64,000 nt of DNA from NCBI GenBank assembly GCA_947685225.1, contig CANTUV010000024.1, positions 59,920,001 through 59,984,000 of the forward strand. Reading direction: 5' to 3'. The notes below the pieces were generated by a model that did no database searches, was not told the DNA's origin, and saw nothing but the letters and a program-made list of their open reading frames with translations. The DNA is from Garcia nutans (Eukaryota > Streptophyta > Magnoliopsida > Malpighiales > Euphorbiaceae). Position 1 is the stretch's first letter. Each line of letters opens with the position of its first letter. A program made the position numbers and the translations under genes. This document shows positions 37,001 through 48,883 of the stretch, in pieces.

Positions 37001-38656
37001 AGCTTACTTGAACTCTAAGACCGTCATGCCCTTAAGAGACAGGGTTTGATAGGGATATACTTGTCATCACTCTAAGTTTGTGGGCAATAACACTCTACAA
37101 GTTTTTGAATTTATGAATGACATCACTCTACCATTAACCCTTTAAGCTCTTTAAATTTTTGTCAAGCGGGCTTAGAAATTGCATTTTAGCTTGTAGGGCT
37201 AATTCCTTGGAAAGATTGCATCTTCTTCTATAAAAGAACTTAAATGCTTTCACTCAAGGTTCTTACAAACATATCATGTTGCTCTTACATCTTTTTCTGA
37301 AAATAGCTAAAATATTCTTGAATAATCAGTTACATCTTTTCCTTCATTGCCACTTGTCATCGAGACATTTTCATCAATCAGTATAGCCCTAGTTTGATTT
37401 TGGATCTCAATTAGTTTGACCATATGAAGCATGAACCCTTCTTGCCCTGCTATTGTAGTGGCGTTCTCCTAGCCATGAGACTCACTCGACTATTTTTTCC
37501 AAATTTCCTTTATCCAATGGCATGTTATAAAAATATGTCCCACTAGCCATGCCAAAATCGTTTATGGTAGTTTTACAAACTAGGCCTTTTAGTAATTTCA
37601 TAGGCATGTCGTTCCTCAACCCAAACTTTACCACATATTGACTTCTTTAAGGGACAATGTTAATTCCTCCAAAATACCAAAGGAAAGCAAATCCTCAAGC
37701 TCTCCTTCGAGGATTACTTGGATTTTTACAATTGAATGCCAACTAATGACTGGTTGATAATTTAGAATGGATCAAAAGAAATTAAAGCCAGAAACAAAGG
37801 AATACCCCTGTGGAAAATTACTATATTTACGCAGAATATTGGAGAACAAAACTAATTAGCTAATTGAACTCCTAAAGATTAAAGGAAATGAGTTGAGATA
37901 CGTATGAGAATGTTGATTATAGCGAATAAATGGACAAATAACGGAAAAGAACAATTAAGAGATTATTCGGGATGGTAAATAAAGGAAACAAAGCTGAAAT
38001 CTTTTGATCTTAATGTCCTTTCTTGTTTTATTATCGCTTTAAATTCTCTTTCCTGGATCTGCTCCAAAATCTCCAGCTGGGTTTGTTGCTTCCTAATACC
38101 ATGTTTCATTATCCCCAAAACAGAGAGATTATGGAGATTATGGGTTAGTTATAGACCTTTAACCGAGGAATCGTGGTTTTCCTGAATTGAATTTGAACTT
38201 TTCTATTTGGGTCTATTTTGTTCTATTTAAGACAAACATATTAAAATTTTAAAATATTTTTCCTTGCAGCAATAATAATTACGGTTCTGGCAATTATATC
38301 ACCTTATATAGAATTTTTCATATATATCTAAACTTCATCAAATTAATGGAATTCACAAACTAATCTAAGAAAAGTTACAAATAATTTTAATCAAAATCGA
38401 TAAAAGTTACAAACAAGTTTTACATTTAATATACAGTACCAATCATCAAATATAAAAATTTACTGACAAATGAATTTTTTGAAATAAATTTTATTTTCAG
38501 CTACAAGAAGCATAATTTTAAGACCAAATTAACACTAAAATTTAGAATCGTTTTATAAAATAATCAAGTTTTACACATAACTATACAATATAATAATCAT
38601 CTGAAAGATAGATTAGCTGATGATCATAGACATGCAGCCACACCATCACCTTACAA
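34086..38656. other. Unassigned non-coding DNA, 4.6 kb
   Basis: No gene I can support. 34690-34960 has repeated AAACCCTA-containing lines about 30 bp apart, not a telomere array. The 95-codon ORF at 36158 shows no known domain. 37140-37740 has slightly more balanced composition on the minus strand but no readable domain. The right end is the 3' flank of the TDT pseudogene. Confidence 0.35.
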
Positions 38657-38697
38657 CTAATACGGAACTTCTCCATTCGTCCTAAAAACATATGCTC
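38657..38697 (-). pseudogene. TDT: TDT exon 6
   Basis: Acceptor TTGTTGCAG|GAGCATATG. With the last base of exon 5 it encodes GAYVFRTNGEVPY and a TAG stop, matching the short C-terminal exon of the family (AYVFGTDG-like). Confidence 0.82.
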
Positions 38698-39565
38698 CTG
38701 CAACAACCAAGCAGTTTATAGTCACATAAATTAAAAAAACATGTTGATAAAATCTTATTCGTTTCTATATGCACCTAAATATTAATTTTCCCTTTTTACT
38801 TAGAAAAGAATTAAACTATCCGACCTCTTATATCATGCATAAGCTAATTCAAGGGATGTTTATATGAATGGTATCAAAAATTTTCCTATTTCAATATTGT
38901 TTTTCATCTAATTTTTTCTATTTCACATCGTTGGTTTTTTTTAACCAGTGTATTTTACTTGAATTTCTCTTTGAAAATTTAAAATGGATAATCTTCCTCA
39001 ATAAATTATACCATTCTTAAACATTCATTAATTCACTTATTTCTTTTCTTCACTTTTTATTGAATTTTTCCTCTAATTTTTGTTTTGATTTTCTAATAAA
39101 ATGTCGATAAAAATGAATAAGAAAATATATTAAAGAAACAAATGGAAAAAATTAAGAGATATAAATGAAGTCGAGAGATAGTTTTGTCGGTGAGGTTTAG
39201 TGGCAAAAAAATTTCTCAATCATAAATGTGGGAGAGTTTCGAATTTGAATTTATTTTTAGTTACGAAAAATTATATCATAGATCATATTTATATTTTCAC
39301 TTATGAACCCAGCCAATTACACTATCTAATTTAAAAATTAAAATTAATTAAAATATTAAAATTAATTTAAATATTATAATTTAAATTAAATAATATGATT
39401 GGCCGGATTCATGAGTTATCAACCATGATAGAATTTAAAGTTACCGTTATAAAATGAGAATGATTACTCTATCCTGCATTCTATGGTCTAATAATTATAT
39501 ATAGGCCTCATAAAGAATTAAAAGAAAAAAAAAATAATCAAGGCAGATAAAGAATGATAAGTTAC

Positions 39566-40080
39566 CTAGTGTAGGCATCAGAAAAGAGAGTCCTGGAATG
39601 CCAGCAATCTTGAGTGGCAGTCCAGTCTTAATCATATCTTTGATCTCAATATGCCCTGTAGTGAATCCTACAATATTTGAAGGAGATTCAGTTGGAAGCA
39701 AGAAAGCAAATTGTGCACCAATTGCTCCAGGAACCATAAGGAGCAGAGGGTGTACATGCAGTAGTTTTGCAATTTGGATTAGTAGAGGGATCAAAAGTGT
39801 GGTTGTTGCATTATTGGATGTGAATTCAGTGATTGTAGGACTTATCAGACAAACAATAGGTGCAATAGCCAAGTATGGAGCCTCTTCCAAGAAGTCTAAG
39901 GCTTTTGATAGCACATCAGCCAGGCCACTAGTCCTCACTCCATCGGCAATAGCAAAACCAGCTCCTAGTAGCAGTATAATGTTCCATAGTAGCTTCTTGC
40001 ATGCATTTGTTCCAGTCCATCAATTTCTCTCCCTTTTGCTTCTTGTTTCGTTTGATGAATAGTAATGTTGCCATCATGAC
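39566..40080 (-). pseudogene. TDT: TDT exon 5, with 4-bp duplication
   Basis: Acceptor TATATATAG|GTCATG, donor CTAG|GTAACTT. It encodes VMMATLLF, GEKLMDWNKC, then a TGCA-TGCA duplication (39998-40005) shifts the frame. The family sequence resumes as KKLLWNIILLLGAGFAIADG and continues to FLMPTLG. The substrate-site SNNATTT is kept; PTGTPSN has become PTESPSN. Confidence 0.88.
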
Positions 40081-40160
40081 CTATATATATAGGAGGAGAA
40101 AAATATTTATAATCCATATCTTAGATATATATAATTTTTTTTTAAGAAAACAATACCCAC

Positions 40161-40256
40161 ACTAACTGTTCCATCTCCAGCACGTCCATTGAATATAGCT
40201 CCCCAACCAGGAATATCATCTGTTAAGCTTCTTGTCATCCACAGAACTACTAGCAT
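40161..40256 (-). pseudogene. TDT: TDT exon 4
   Basis: 32 codons, MLVVLWMTRSLTDDIPGWG to AGDGTVS. Acceptor TTATTGAG, donor AGT|GTGGGTATTG. Intact. Confidence 0.85.
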
Positions 40257-40487
40257 CTCAATAACCAACCAAGTTAAAGAAAATTTAAGTTAAAACCATA
40301 TACCTAATCTTAATATCTTATTTGTACAAAAAAGACTTGTAGTAGTTGGGTTGTGCAATTTCAACAATTGTTTTAATTTTTATAAAATCCGTGATTATTT
40401 ATTAGATAATGAAATATCAATTCGCTATTGCTCAAAATAAGATTGCTTGACAGCAATTAATTAGTAATTTAGAATTTAGACACCCAC

Positions 40488-40531
40488 CCCAAATATGGCT
40501 AAAACCATCTCTTCAGCAAAAGCCATTGGAC
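40488..40531 (-). pseudogene. TDT: TDT exon 3
   Basis: 44 bp between TTTTTGCAG and GTGGGTGTC. With the last base of exon 2 it encodes GPMAFAEEMVLAIFG. Confidence 0.82.
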
Positions 40532-40696
40532 CTGCAAAAATCAAACTAAGAAATTGATGCTCAATTACTCATCAGAATGTATTAACACTAAGCCAGTTTA
40601 GAGTTGTAATGCCTATTGCCTACAAACTCAACAATGGATAAATAACATTTGCTGCTGATGCCACTTGTTTCTTGGTGATCTTCCATGAGATTCAAT

Positions 40697-42066
40697 TGTT
40701 AGTAAATCGAAAAGAATCTGCAACCCTTGCCGCAGCGGAAAACAAAAAATTTCTTTCGATTTAATCACAGGATCCATGTGATCCATTCAGTTCGATAAAA
40801 GAGATTCGAAACTAACCTTTTTGCGTAGCTTCAAAACGATTAACAGATGCTTCCTTCTGAAGACGAACACCCTCTAACGAAGTCCACACAAACGTACGCC
40901 GTTCTGAGTGCTAGCTCACCAACGGCAGTGGCTGAACTTTTTGCAAAAACGAAACTAGGGTTTTTTTTTTGGTTTTTCTTCTTCTTCCATTTTCTTTCAA
41001 AATGAAAATCATAATCATATCATCCAGGCCTCTAGTCCTTTTAAAACCGTTTTAAAAGACCTTCTTTTTTTTTTCAAAACCCTAACTGTCCATATCCTAT
41101 ATGGACCCACGTTTTTAATAATTATTATCTAATAATAATTATTATAACAATATTATTATTAATATCTAATAATAATAATAATACTAACAACAATAATAAA
41201 AATATAATTATTATTATTTAAGTACAGCCTACGTTCTATGTGTGTGACCCGATAGGCTCATATTAATTGGTAGTGTATTTCAATCTCTATTGAAATGCAC
41301 AAATCATAATTGGCCTCTAGCAAGACATTACGACTACCCAATTAATCATGAGAATCATTATAAATGAAAACCTGAAATAGTACATGCATTAATCCCTTTA
41401 TCACACGATATCTAGTTTGAACATAAGTCATAGTAAATGTCATACTTATATTGTCCAAACTTATGATTACTCGATCTCCAAGTTAACTGATAAACAAATA
41501 AGATTGATCTTATATCAACTTATTTGAGCACGGCCATGCATTTCTCAGTTACACTTATCGAGGGGCCCAGAAGATATCTCTCTCATAGAGAGGGACAAAT
41601 TCCATCTTGATTGTTCATTTTCCTCTACATAATTTATACCATGTTCAAGCATAACCTTTATAATTATCTAGTTACAGATAACGTTTGATCATGTCAAAAC
41701 ATAATATTCCTTATGTTGGAAACTATGACAATCTCAAGTCAAAGGATTAAATGAAAACTATTATGATATACACTTATGACATTAAACCATGAAGTGATAT
41801 CTATGTGGGTCTATCCAATACATTGTTCTCTAACATGTATCCATAATATTGATTTGTATCTTCATACCTATAATCATCTTATGATTATCAAATCAATATT
41901 ACACTAGTTATATTTATTATTATCTCCATAACAATAATAAACCAGGGATATAATTATTATTATATATAACATGCAAACATAACAATGATAATAAAAACTT
42001 CTTTATTAATAACAAAATGAATAACATTAAGGTCCAAATCAATGGCCTAGGGCATATACACTAACA
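40697..42066 (-). mobile_element. Copia-type solo LTR in TDT intron 2, 1.37 kb
   Basis: The minus strand starts TGTTAGTGTATATGCCCTAG, a known style of Copia LTR start, and ends CGATTTACTAACA. It has 7-bp inverted ends (TGTTAGT/ACTAACA) and a perfect TSD TCAAT (40692-40696 and 42067-42071). The GCCGCAGCGGAAAAC block lies near the minus-strand 3' end. No internal region. Same strand as the host gene. Confidence 0.82.
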
Positions 42067-42176
42067 TCAATAAAAAATTTTGATTCAGTAATATTTAGAG
42101 TTATTTATAGAAGTTAGAAATTTGGATGGAATGTCGATAGATGATGTATATGTATAATATGTTCCAAAAGTCTTAC

Positions 42177-42665
42177 CCAGCAATTCATGTTCTCTCTTGA
42201 GATGAGCCCTGTCCAAGTAAGCAGAAAGGACTTGGCCTGATCCCCTTGAGCAATACAATACAACAAACAAAGAATGACCCACAAAGCAAAAAAGATTAAC
42301 AAAGCCAATGGGAACCCAAAAAAGAACCATGTGCTGAAGCTGATGGGATCGGCCAGAGGAAAATAGCTCTTCCACATCCCAATCAATATGAGGTTGACAC
42401 CTGTCCCTGTTAGTGTACTCATCCCTCCAACAGCTGCAGAGTATATTACCCCCAATACCACTGCCCTACAGAACTTTCCCACTTCATTATTCTGTATTTG
42501 ACTGGGACCCACCGAAAGTCTCTGTAAGACACCGGTCACTACTGGCATCATCATCACTGTTGCCGCCACGTTGTGCATCCACATGCTTACAAATGCGGTG
42601 GTTCCACATATGCCAAGGAGAAGAAGTGGTGGATTTAGTGGATCTCCGCAGAACAGGTGGGTTAT
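42177..42665 (-). pseudogene. TDT: TDT exon 2, with 5-bp duplication
   Basis: Acceptor TTTTAACTCAG|ATAACC, donor CTGG|GTAAGA. It encodes ITHLFCGDPLNPPLLLLG through LCLLYC. After the tandem CAATA-CAATA (plus strand, 42251-42260) the family sequence continues in another frame as SRGSGQVLS and HLKREHELLG. Confidence 0.88.
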
Positions 42666-42724
42666 CTGAGTTAAAATTAACCCCCACAATCCAATAATTC
42701 AAAAATCTCGTATTCCATGGACCA

Positions 42725-42726
<2 letters not shown>

Positions 42727-42788
<62 letters not shown>
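42727..42788 (+). repeat. (AAT)n microsatellite at the LINE 5' end
   Basis: About 20 uninterrupted AAT triplets. It lies just inside the proposed LINE 5' boundary. Confidence 0.92.
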
Positions 42789-42790
<2 letters not shown>

Positions 42791-42920
42791 TGATGATTAA
42801 ATTTATCTTCCCCTTTGTGGTCCCTTTGTGGTTTTCTCTCGTCCCTTTTCTTCTTGCTTTTCTTGACTGCTGTTTGTCATGATCTAAGGTTTTCTGTCTT
42901 GTCTTTGCTACTTTTTGTCT

Positions 42921-44069
42921 ATGATGGAGGAACCAGATCTTTGACATCTGACTTTAGAGGAAGAAGAGGATACTGCGACTCCCATTAACACATCTAGGGA
43001 TGCGGTTCTGCCTATGTATGAGTTTTGTATGGTAGGCATGTTTCTAACATTTAGCCCTATCAACTTCCATTCAATGAAAACTACCTTGGCTGACCTTTGG
43101 CATCCCATTGGGGGCGTGGCTATAACAATGCTGGAGGCTAAGAGGTATTTGTTCCAATTTTTTAATCGGGTGGATCTGGATCGAATTATTAGTGGTGGAC
43201 CCTGGCTTTTTAATAGATTTCTTCTAGTTTGGCAGGAGGTTGGATGTGGTGATAATCCTTTGCATATTCCATTAACGCATGTGGATTTCTGGATCCATGT
43301 AGTAGATGGTCCTAGAGGCCATTTTACGGAAGCCTTAGCTCGTTCGGTTGGGAATTTTGTTGGGGAGTTTTTGGAATATGACTCTCGTATTAATGCCTTG
43401 GGCAATGTTAATTTCATGAGAATTAAAGTTTGTCTAGATGTCCGTAATCCGTTAAGGCGCAGGAAGAAGTTTGTTGATGGTGGTGGTAATGTGTTTGTTG
43501 TTAATTTTCAGTATGAGAAGCTTACAATCTTCTGTTACTTGTGTGGCAAGCTGGGTCATGTCGACACTTTTTGTGATCTGAGACTTCATCTGAAGCAGGA
43601 AGAGATTTAGTTTGGGTGGGGAGATTTTCTCCGGGCACCTACTCGCCGGCGTCAACAACGTAAGAGTTTGTGGTTATGTGAAATACAAACTCCTGAAAGT
43701 TCGGAAGTTGATACGGAATCTGGGGATAATGGAGATTATTATGACTTTAAATTAGCTGCCCATAATCTGCATGTTTCCTATTTCGGTTTAAGTCAACTAT
43801 AGGCAGATGATAAGGAGGGAAGGGGTGCTATGGATATGGACATAAATAATATGGGTTGCATTAACTCTTATGGGCTTAGGGAAGAGGTTTTGGGCCGTTT
43901 GGGTGATGAGGGTAAGAAAAGGCCTAGGAGCTCTAAAGATCCTGTTAGTAACATGTTTTCCTTTAGTAATAATAAGGATGCTGGTACTAACCCACCTGCG
44001 AGTTCAACTTCGACAGGAATTCATGGAGCGGCTGATCCTCCAAGGGAGGATAGCCGGGAGCAATGTTGA
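42921..44069 (+). pseudogene. LINE ORF1: DUF4283-like RNA-binding protein with zinc knuckle
   Basis: One frame of 383 codons with in-frame stops at 42942, 43608 and 43800. The N-terminal MMEEPDL and LTLEEEED resemble typical plant LINE ORF1 starts. The DUF4283-like core has FSPINFHSMKTTLADLWHP, YLFQFFNRVDLDRII and GGPWLFNRFLLVW. The CCHC knuckle is CYLCGKLGHVDTFC (residues about 213-226). It would bind element RNA. Its stop overlaps the ORF2 ATG by a few bases, a usual L1 layout. Confidence 0.85.
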
Positions 44070-47000
44070 TCATGTGTTGGAACTGCCGGGGTCTTAATAA
44101 TCTTTCGGCAGTAAATGCGCTCCGGGATTTGGTTTTCTGTTACAAACCGGAGGTGCTTTTTCTTATGGAAACGAAAGTCGTGAGTTCAAAGATGGAGGAT
44201 TTGCTTGTTATGTTGGGTTTCTCGGGTTGCTTCTCTGTGGATAGACAAGGGTTGAGTGGAGGACTATCTCTACTTTGGAAGCATCACATTTCTTCTTCGA
44301 TCACTGGTTATTCTTCTAATGTTATTGACTGTAGGATGGTTGATGGGTCCTTTCATTGGCGCTTTACTGGGTTTTATGGTTTTCCTGAAGGTAGGCGTCG
44401 TAGACATTCCTGGAATCTCCTTCGGGCATTGTCGCATAGGGATTCTCTTCCGTGGTTGTGTGCAGGGGACTTTAACGATATATGTTGTGCGGATGAAAAA
44501 GAGGGTGGCTCACAAAGACCTTATTATCTTATGGAAGGTTTCAGACAAGCGTTAGCAGATTGTAGTTTGAGTCAACTTCCGACTACTGGCTCTATTTTTA
44601 CTTGGGAAAGAGGGAGAGCGTCGGGTAATCTTGTTCGGGAAAAGCTTGATAGAGCTGTGTCTACGGATGATTGGGCTAGAAATTTTCATAATGCTAGTTG
44701 CCGAGTGGTGCCTGCACCTGTTTTCGATCATAGCCCTATCCTTATTGATACAGTTCCTAGAAGTCGGTAACGGTTAAACATGAGTTTTAGGTTTGATAAT
44801 GCCTGGTTTCATGAGGAAGGTTTGGCTGAGGTGGTCTCTCAATCATAGGTGTTGGTAGTCCTAATGGTTTGATTGAAAAAAGAGATAGTCTTATTTCTGG
44901 TATAACTGAATGGGGTCGGCAGAGGAATAGAATTTATTGGAGGAAGAAGCGTCTTATTCAAAGGCTATTGGATAGTGACAGTGGCTCTTCTTCATGGTAC
45001 TCTCATGGTGAGTTGAAGTCGGAATGGAATAAGCTGCTAGCCCAGGAAAGTGATCGCTACAAACAACAGAATAAGTGTTTCTGGTTGAAGGATGGAGATC
45101 GTAGCTCGAAGTTCTTCCATTCCCAAATCAAAGGTAGAAGACGGATTAATCATATTAGCAGACTTAAGATTCCAGAAAAGGGGTGGTCCGAAGATATGGG
45201 TGAACTTAAGGCGCATATTCTGGAATATTATCATACTATTTTTCATGGTGGTTATGTGGATTGTGATTATGTTTTGGGTCTCGTTCCAAGATTGATTACT
45301 GAGGCTGATAATGTTGTTCTTTGTTTGCCCTTTACTGATGATGAGTTTCGTTCTGCATTTTTCCAGATGCATCCGGATAAGTCTCCGGGTCCTGATGGTT
45401 CGAACCCGGCTTTTTACTAGAAATTTTGGCACATTATTGGGAAGGATGTTGCTAATGGTTGTCGGCTTTGGCTTCAACAAGGTATTTTTCCTACCTCCTT
45501 GACTGAAACTTTAATTGTGTTAATACCTAAAGTTGAAAGTCCAGAGTCTGTTAAGGAGTTTAGGCCTATTGCACTTTGTAATGTGATGTATAAGATTGTA
45601 GCTAAGGCTATTGCTAATAGATTTAAAAAGGTTCTTCCCCATATTATCTCGGATAACCAATCTGCTTTTGTGCCGAGGCGATTGATCACGGATAATGTTA
45701 TGGTTGCTTTTGAGATGATACATTATATGCAACATAACACGAGCCTTAATGATGGAAGTTGTGCTCTCAAGATTGACATCTCTAAGGCATATGATATGGT
45801 CCAATGGGAGTTTTTAAAGGGTATGTTGCGGCAATTCGGGTTTGCTCAGCAATGGATCACTTGGTTGTCTATGTGTTTCATGGGAGTCTCTTATAAGATT
45901 AGTTTTAATGGTGAGTGGATTGGATCGATTGTTCCGAATAGAGGGCTTCATCAAGGCGACCCTATTTCGCCTTATCTATATTTGGTTTGTGCTGAAGGAC
46001 TCTCACTGCTTCTGAAAGATGCTGAGAATAAGGGTTGGATTTGAGGGGGGGGGGGTAAGGCTGGGTATAGGTGTCCTCGGATCTCGCACCTCCTCTTTGC
46101 TGATGATTCTTTGCTTTTCTTCTGGGCAAGCCAGGGTGAGGCAAATTATGTCAAGAATGTTCTAAATGTGTATGCTGGTGCATCCGGACAGGTAGTAAAT
46201 TTTACTAAATCTGGCATTATGTTTAGCTTTAGGGTGTCTAGTGCGGATCAAATTGCTATTAGTTCTACTTAGGAGGTTCATTCTCCTCTTAGCCAGGGAT
46301 CTTATTTGGGGCTGCCGTCCTTGATTGGGCGTAACAAGAAGCAAATTTTTAGTTATTTGAAGGATCGCATGTGGAAGAGGATTAATTCTTAGAATAATAG
46401 GTTCCTCTCATCGGTGGGCAAGGAAGTTCTTTTAAAATCCATTGCTCAATCCATTCCTACCTACTGTATGAGTTTGTTCCTTATTCCTATTACGTTACTT
46501 GAAGTTCTTCATCGAATGATGAATGGGTATTGGTGGGGAAGTAAGAGGAATGCTTTCATGTTTTTAAGGCGAAGTACTTTCCTGATGGAGACTTCCTTAA
46601 TGCTCCTGTAAGTAATGGTTCGAGTTTTGAGTGAAAAAGTGTCATTTTCTCTCGTGGTATGATCAGGAAGGGTCTTAGGTGGCGGGTGGGTAATGGGAGA
46701 TTGATTAGGGCTGCTTTGGATCCCTGGATTCCCAAGGAGGCAGATTCATTTGTAGCCGATGATGGAATTGATTTTATTGATCCTAGCTTGCGGGTTTGTG
46801 ATCTTATGGAGAATGGTGGTCGAAGTTGGAATATTCCGTTGTTGATGGAACTCTTCTCTGCTAGTGATATTCGAGCTATCATTGGTATTCCTTTGAGTTT
46901 GTTTGACAAGGAGGATAATTGTGTTTGACATTTTGACAAGAAGGGGGTATATTCTGTCAGGTCGGCTTATTACGTTGCCCTTAAGGCGTTACAGAGAGAA

Positions 47001-47957
47001 CCTGATATTATAGTTGGTGATGTGTGGAAAAGGATTTGGAGTTTGGATATTCCTCCCAAGATTAGGAATTTTGTTTGGAGGGCCTGTCGTGATTTGTTGC
47101 CCAGTAGAGGAAGGCTTAGGAGGAGAGGGTTAGAAGTGGATGAAGGGTGTTTAAGGTGTTCGGCAGTGGAATCAGTTGATCATGCTCTTCTCCATTGCAA
47201 TTTTTCAAAGGAAGTCTCGAGGTTAGGGGGAGTGGGTAGTGTTGCTGCTAATTTGTCTTTCTCTAATTTTTTGGTACAGGTGTTGGTATCTCATGGGAAG
47301 GACCATTGTTCTTTTGCTGCTGTATTGGCGTGGAGTATTTGGTCTTCAAGAAACAATCTTTTGTGGCAGTAGCGAAGTTCTACAGTAGTCCAGACTTTCC
47401 AGCGTGCAAAAACTCGATTAGAGGAATGGATGAAGGCTCAACAATCTAGTGTCGATGTGAGTGTATCTGCTGGTTCATCGAGAGCTCATTCTTTTAGTGC
47501 TCTGCCATTATTAGTTTCTGCCGATGTTGATTGGATTTGTCAAGTTGATGGGGCCTCTTTTCATGCACAAGATTTTATTGGCTACGGGTTTGTCGTTGAG
47601 AACTAAGAAGGTGACTTCCAACGTGCCGTTTCTGGTTTCCAGGAAGGTCGTGGTTCTGCAGAATTAGTGGAAGCTCTTGCTCTTCAGAATTGTTTACAGT
47701 ATGCGTGTGGTTGTTTTCCTTTAAATGGGCTTATCTTATGTGATTCTCTTCAGGTGGTTCAAGCTCTCTCTTGCTATTTTGTTGATATGTCTGAGCTGGG
47801 AGTTGTTCTGGAAGATTGCAAACGTTTACTTGATCTTCGAATTGATATTTGTGTCAAATGGGTTCGTAGACAGGGGTCTCTGCTGCCCATGAACTTGCTA
47901 GGAGCTCTGTTTATTGTGAGCATTTTTCTGTTTGGGATGATGTCCCTGGATGTTTAG
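44063..47957 (+). pseudogene. LINE ORF2: endonuclease, reverse transcriptase, zinc finger, RNase H
   Basis: The ATG at 44063 gives MLIMCWNCRGLNN. The endonuclease domain runs to about 44770 (LFLMETKV, CAGDFNDI, FTWERGR, LDRA, FDHSPI). After a deletion and frame change near 44850 come CFWLKDGDRSSKFFH and SPGPDG. RT follows with LIPKVESP, FRPIALCNVMYKI, ISKAYD and the catalytic LLFADDSLLFF (about 46090). Stops interrupt at 45418, 46042 and in later TGG-to-TAG changes. The C-terminal part in another frame has WSLDIPPKIRNFVWRACRD (zf-RVT) and an RNase H-like region with WICQVDGAS and AELVEALALQNCL. It performed target-primed reverse transcription; now inactive. Confidence 0.88.
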
Positions 47958-48003
47958 CTCATTTCTATTAATTTAATTTCTGGGTTGCCTTTCAAAAAAA
48001 ATA

Positions 48004-48004
<1 letters not shown>

Positions 48005-48049
<45 letters not shown>
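48005..48049 (+). repeat. (AAT)n tail of the LINE
   Basis: About 14 AAT triplets after CAAAAAAAATAAAT form the LINE 3' tail. Confidence 0.85.
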
Positions 48050-48051
<2 letters not shown>

Positions 48052-48200
48052 CCTCGCATTATAAATAAGCAACAATTTATCTATATCTTAAATTTTTCAA
48101 AAAAAATAAAAAACAAAATATATATAAAGAGAGAAATTTTTTTGGATTTCAATTGGGAGTTCAATCTTATCCTATTTTTAAACTACTCCGTTATATCAAT

Positions 48201-48716
48201 CAGTGGCGACGCAGAACAAAAAAATAAAGGGGTCAAATTCAAATAATCATATATAATTAAATTAAAAAAATTAAGATAGTACATATATTTACTAAGTAAT
48301 AATAATAATAATCATTCATAATTAAAAATAATTTCATAATGCATTCTAATTATTATGTCCAATATAACATATTAAAAAAATGCATGTTGCTCTTTTAAGT
48401 TCTGAAAATTATTTATAATTAAACATACAGTAAATATTTTCTCTTATGAGATCTTATTGAAATAAATATTAAAGAAAAAAGTTGAATAAAAAAAATTAGG
48501 CCATTAAACTGAATGTTTAAATTAAAATTAAGTAAAAAATTAAATTTTATTGAAAAATGATCATATAAATAATTTTAGGAGGTGACAATCCTTACATATT
48601 GTATATATTTATAAAAAATATTAACCTAAATAAATATATATATATATTGATTCGGTTAGGGGGAGGGGAGCCAAGCCCCTGCCCAGCAACCCCCCACACC
48701 ATTTCGGTTCGCCCTT
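48201..48716. mobile_element. hAT-like MITE in TDT intron 1
   Basis: Left end CAGTGGCGACGC; right end as reverse complement CAAGGGCGAACC. The interior near the right end has GGGGAGGGGAGCC and CCAAGCCCCTGCCC, seen in a common plant MITE type. Flanks ATATCAAT (48193-48200) and ACACCAAT (48717-48724) match at 6 of 8 positions, consistent with a decayed 8-bp duplication. Non-coding. Confidence 0.5.
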
Positions 48717-48883
48717 GACACCAATTAAATCAATAAGGCTTTGAGTTAATGAATTATTATTTAAGAGATTAGTCAATTCGAATTTCAGTCAAAGCAAAAG
48801 CCTAACATGAATGGAATTATCTTTGCCAGAGGAGCAAGAACAATTAATGAATACTGAGATATTCAAAAATTAAACTCACACAC

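Larger units (their letters stand above)
42715..48049 (+). mobile_element. L1-type LINE retrotransposon in TDT intron 1, antisense to the gene
   Basis: ORF1 (Gag-like) and ORF2 (endonuclease, RT, zinc finger, RNase H) are followed by a 3' tail of CAAAAAAAATAAATAATAAT and an (AAT)n run. Probable TSD is AATCTCGTATT (42704-42714) and AACCTCGCATT (48050-48060), 9 of 11 identical. Near full length (5.3 kb) but degenerate. Its left end lies 49 bp from the exon 2 splice acceptor. Confidence 0.88.

Noticed and set aside
37140..37740. Possible minus-strand coding remnant
   Set aside because: I tried to read it in the minus frames and found only short open stretches without any family motif.
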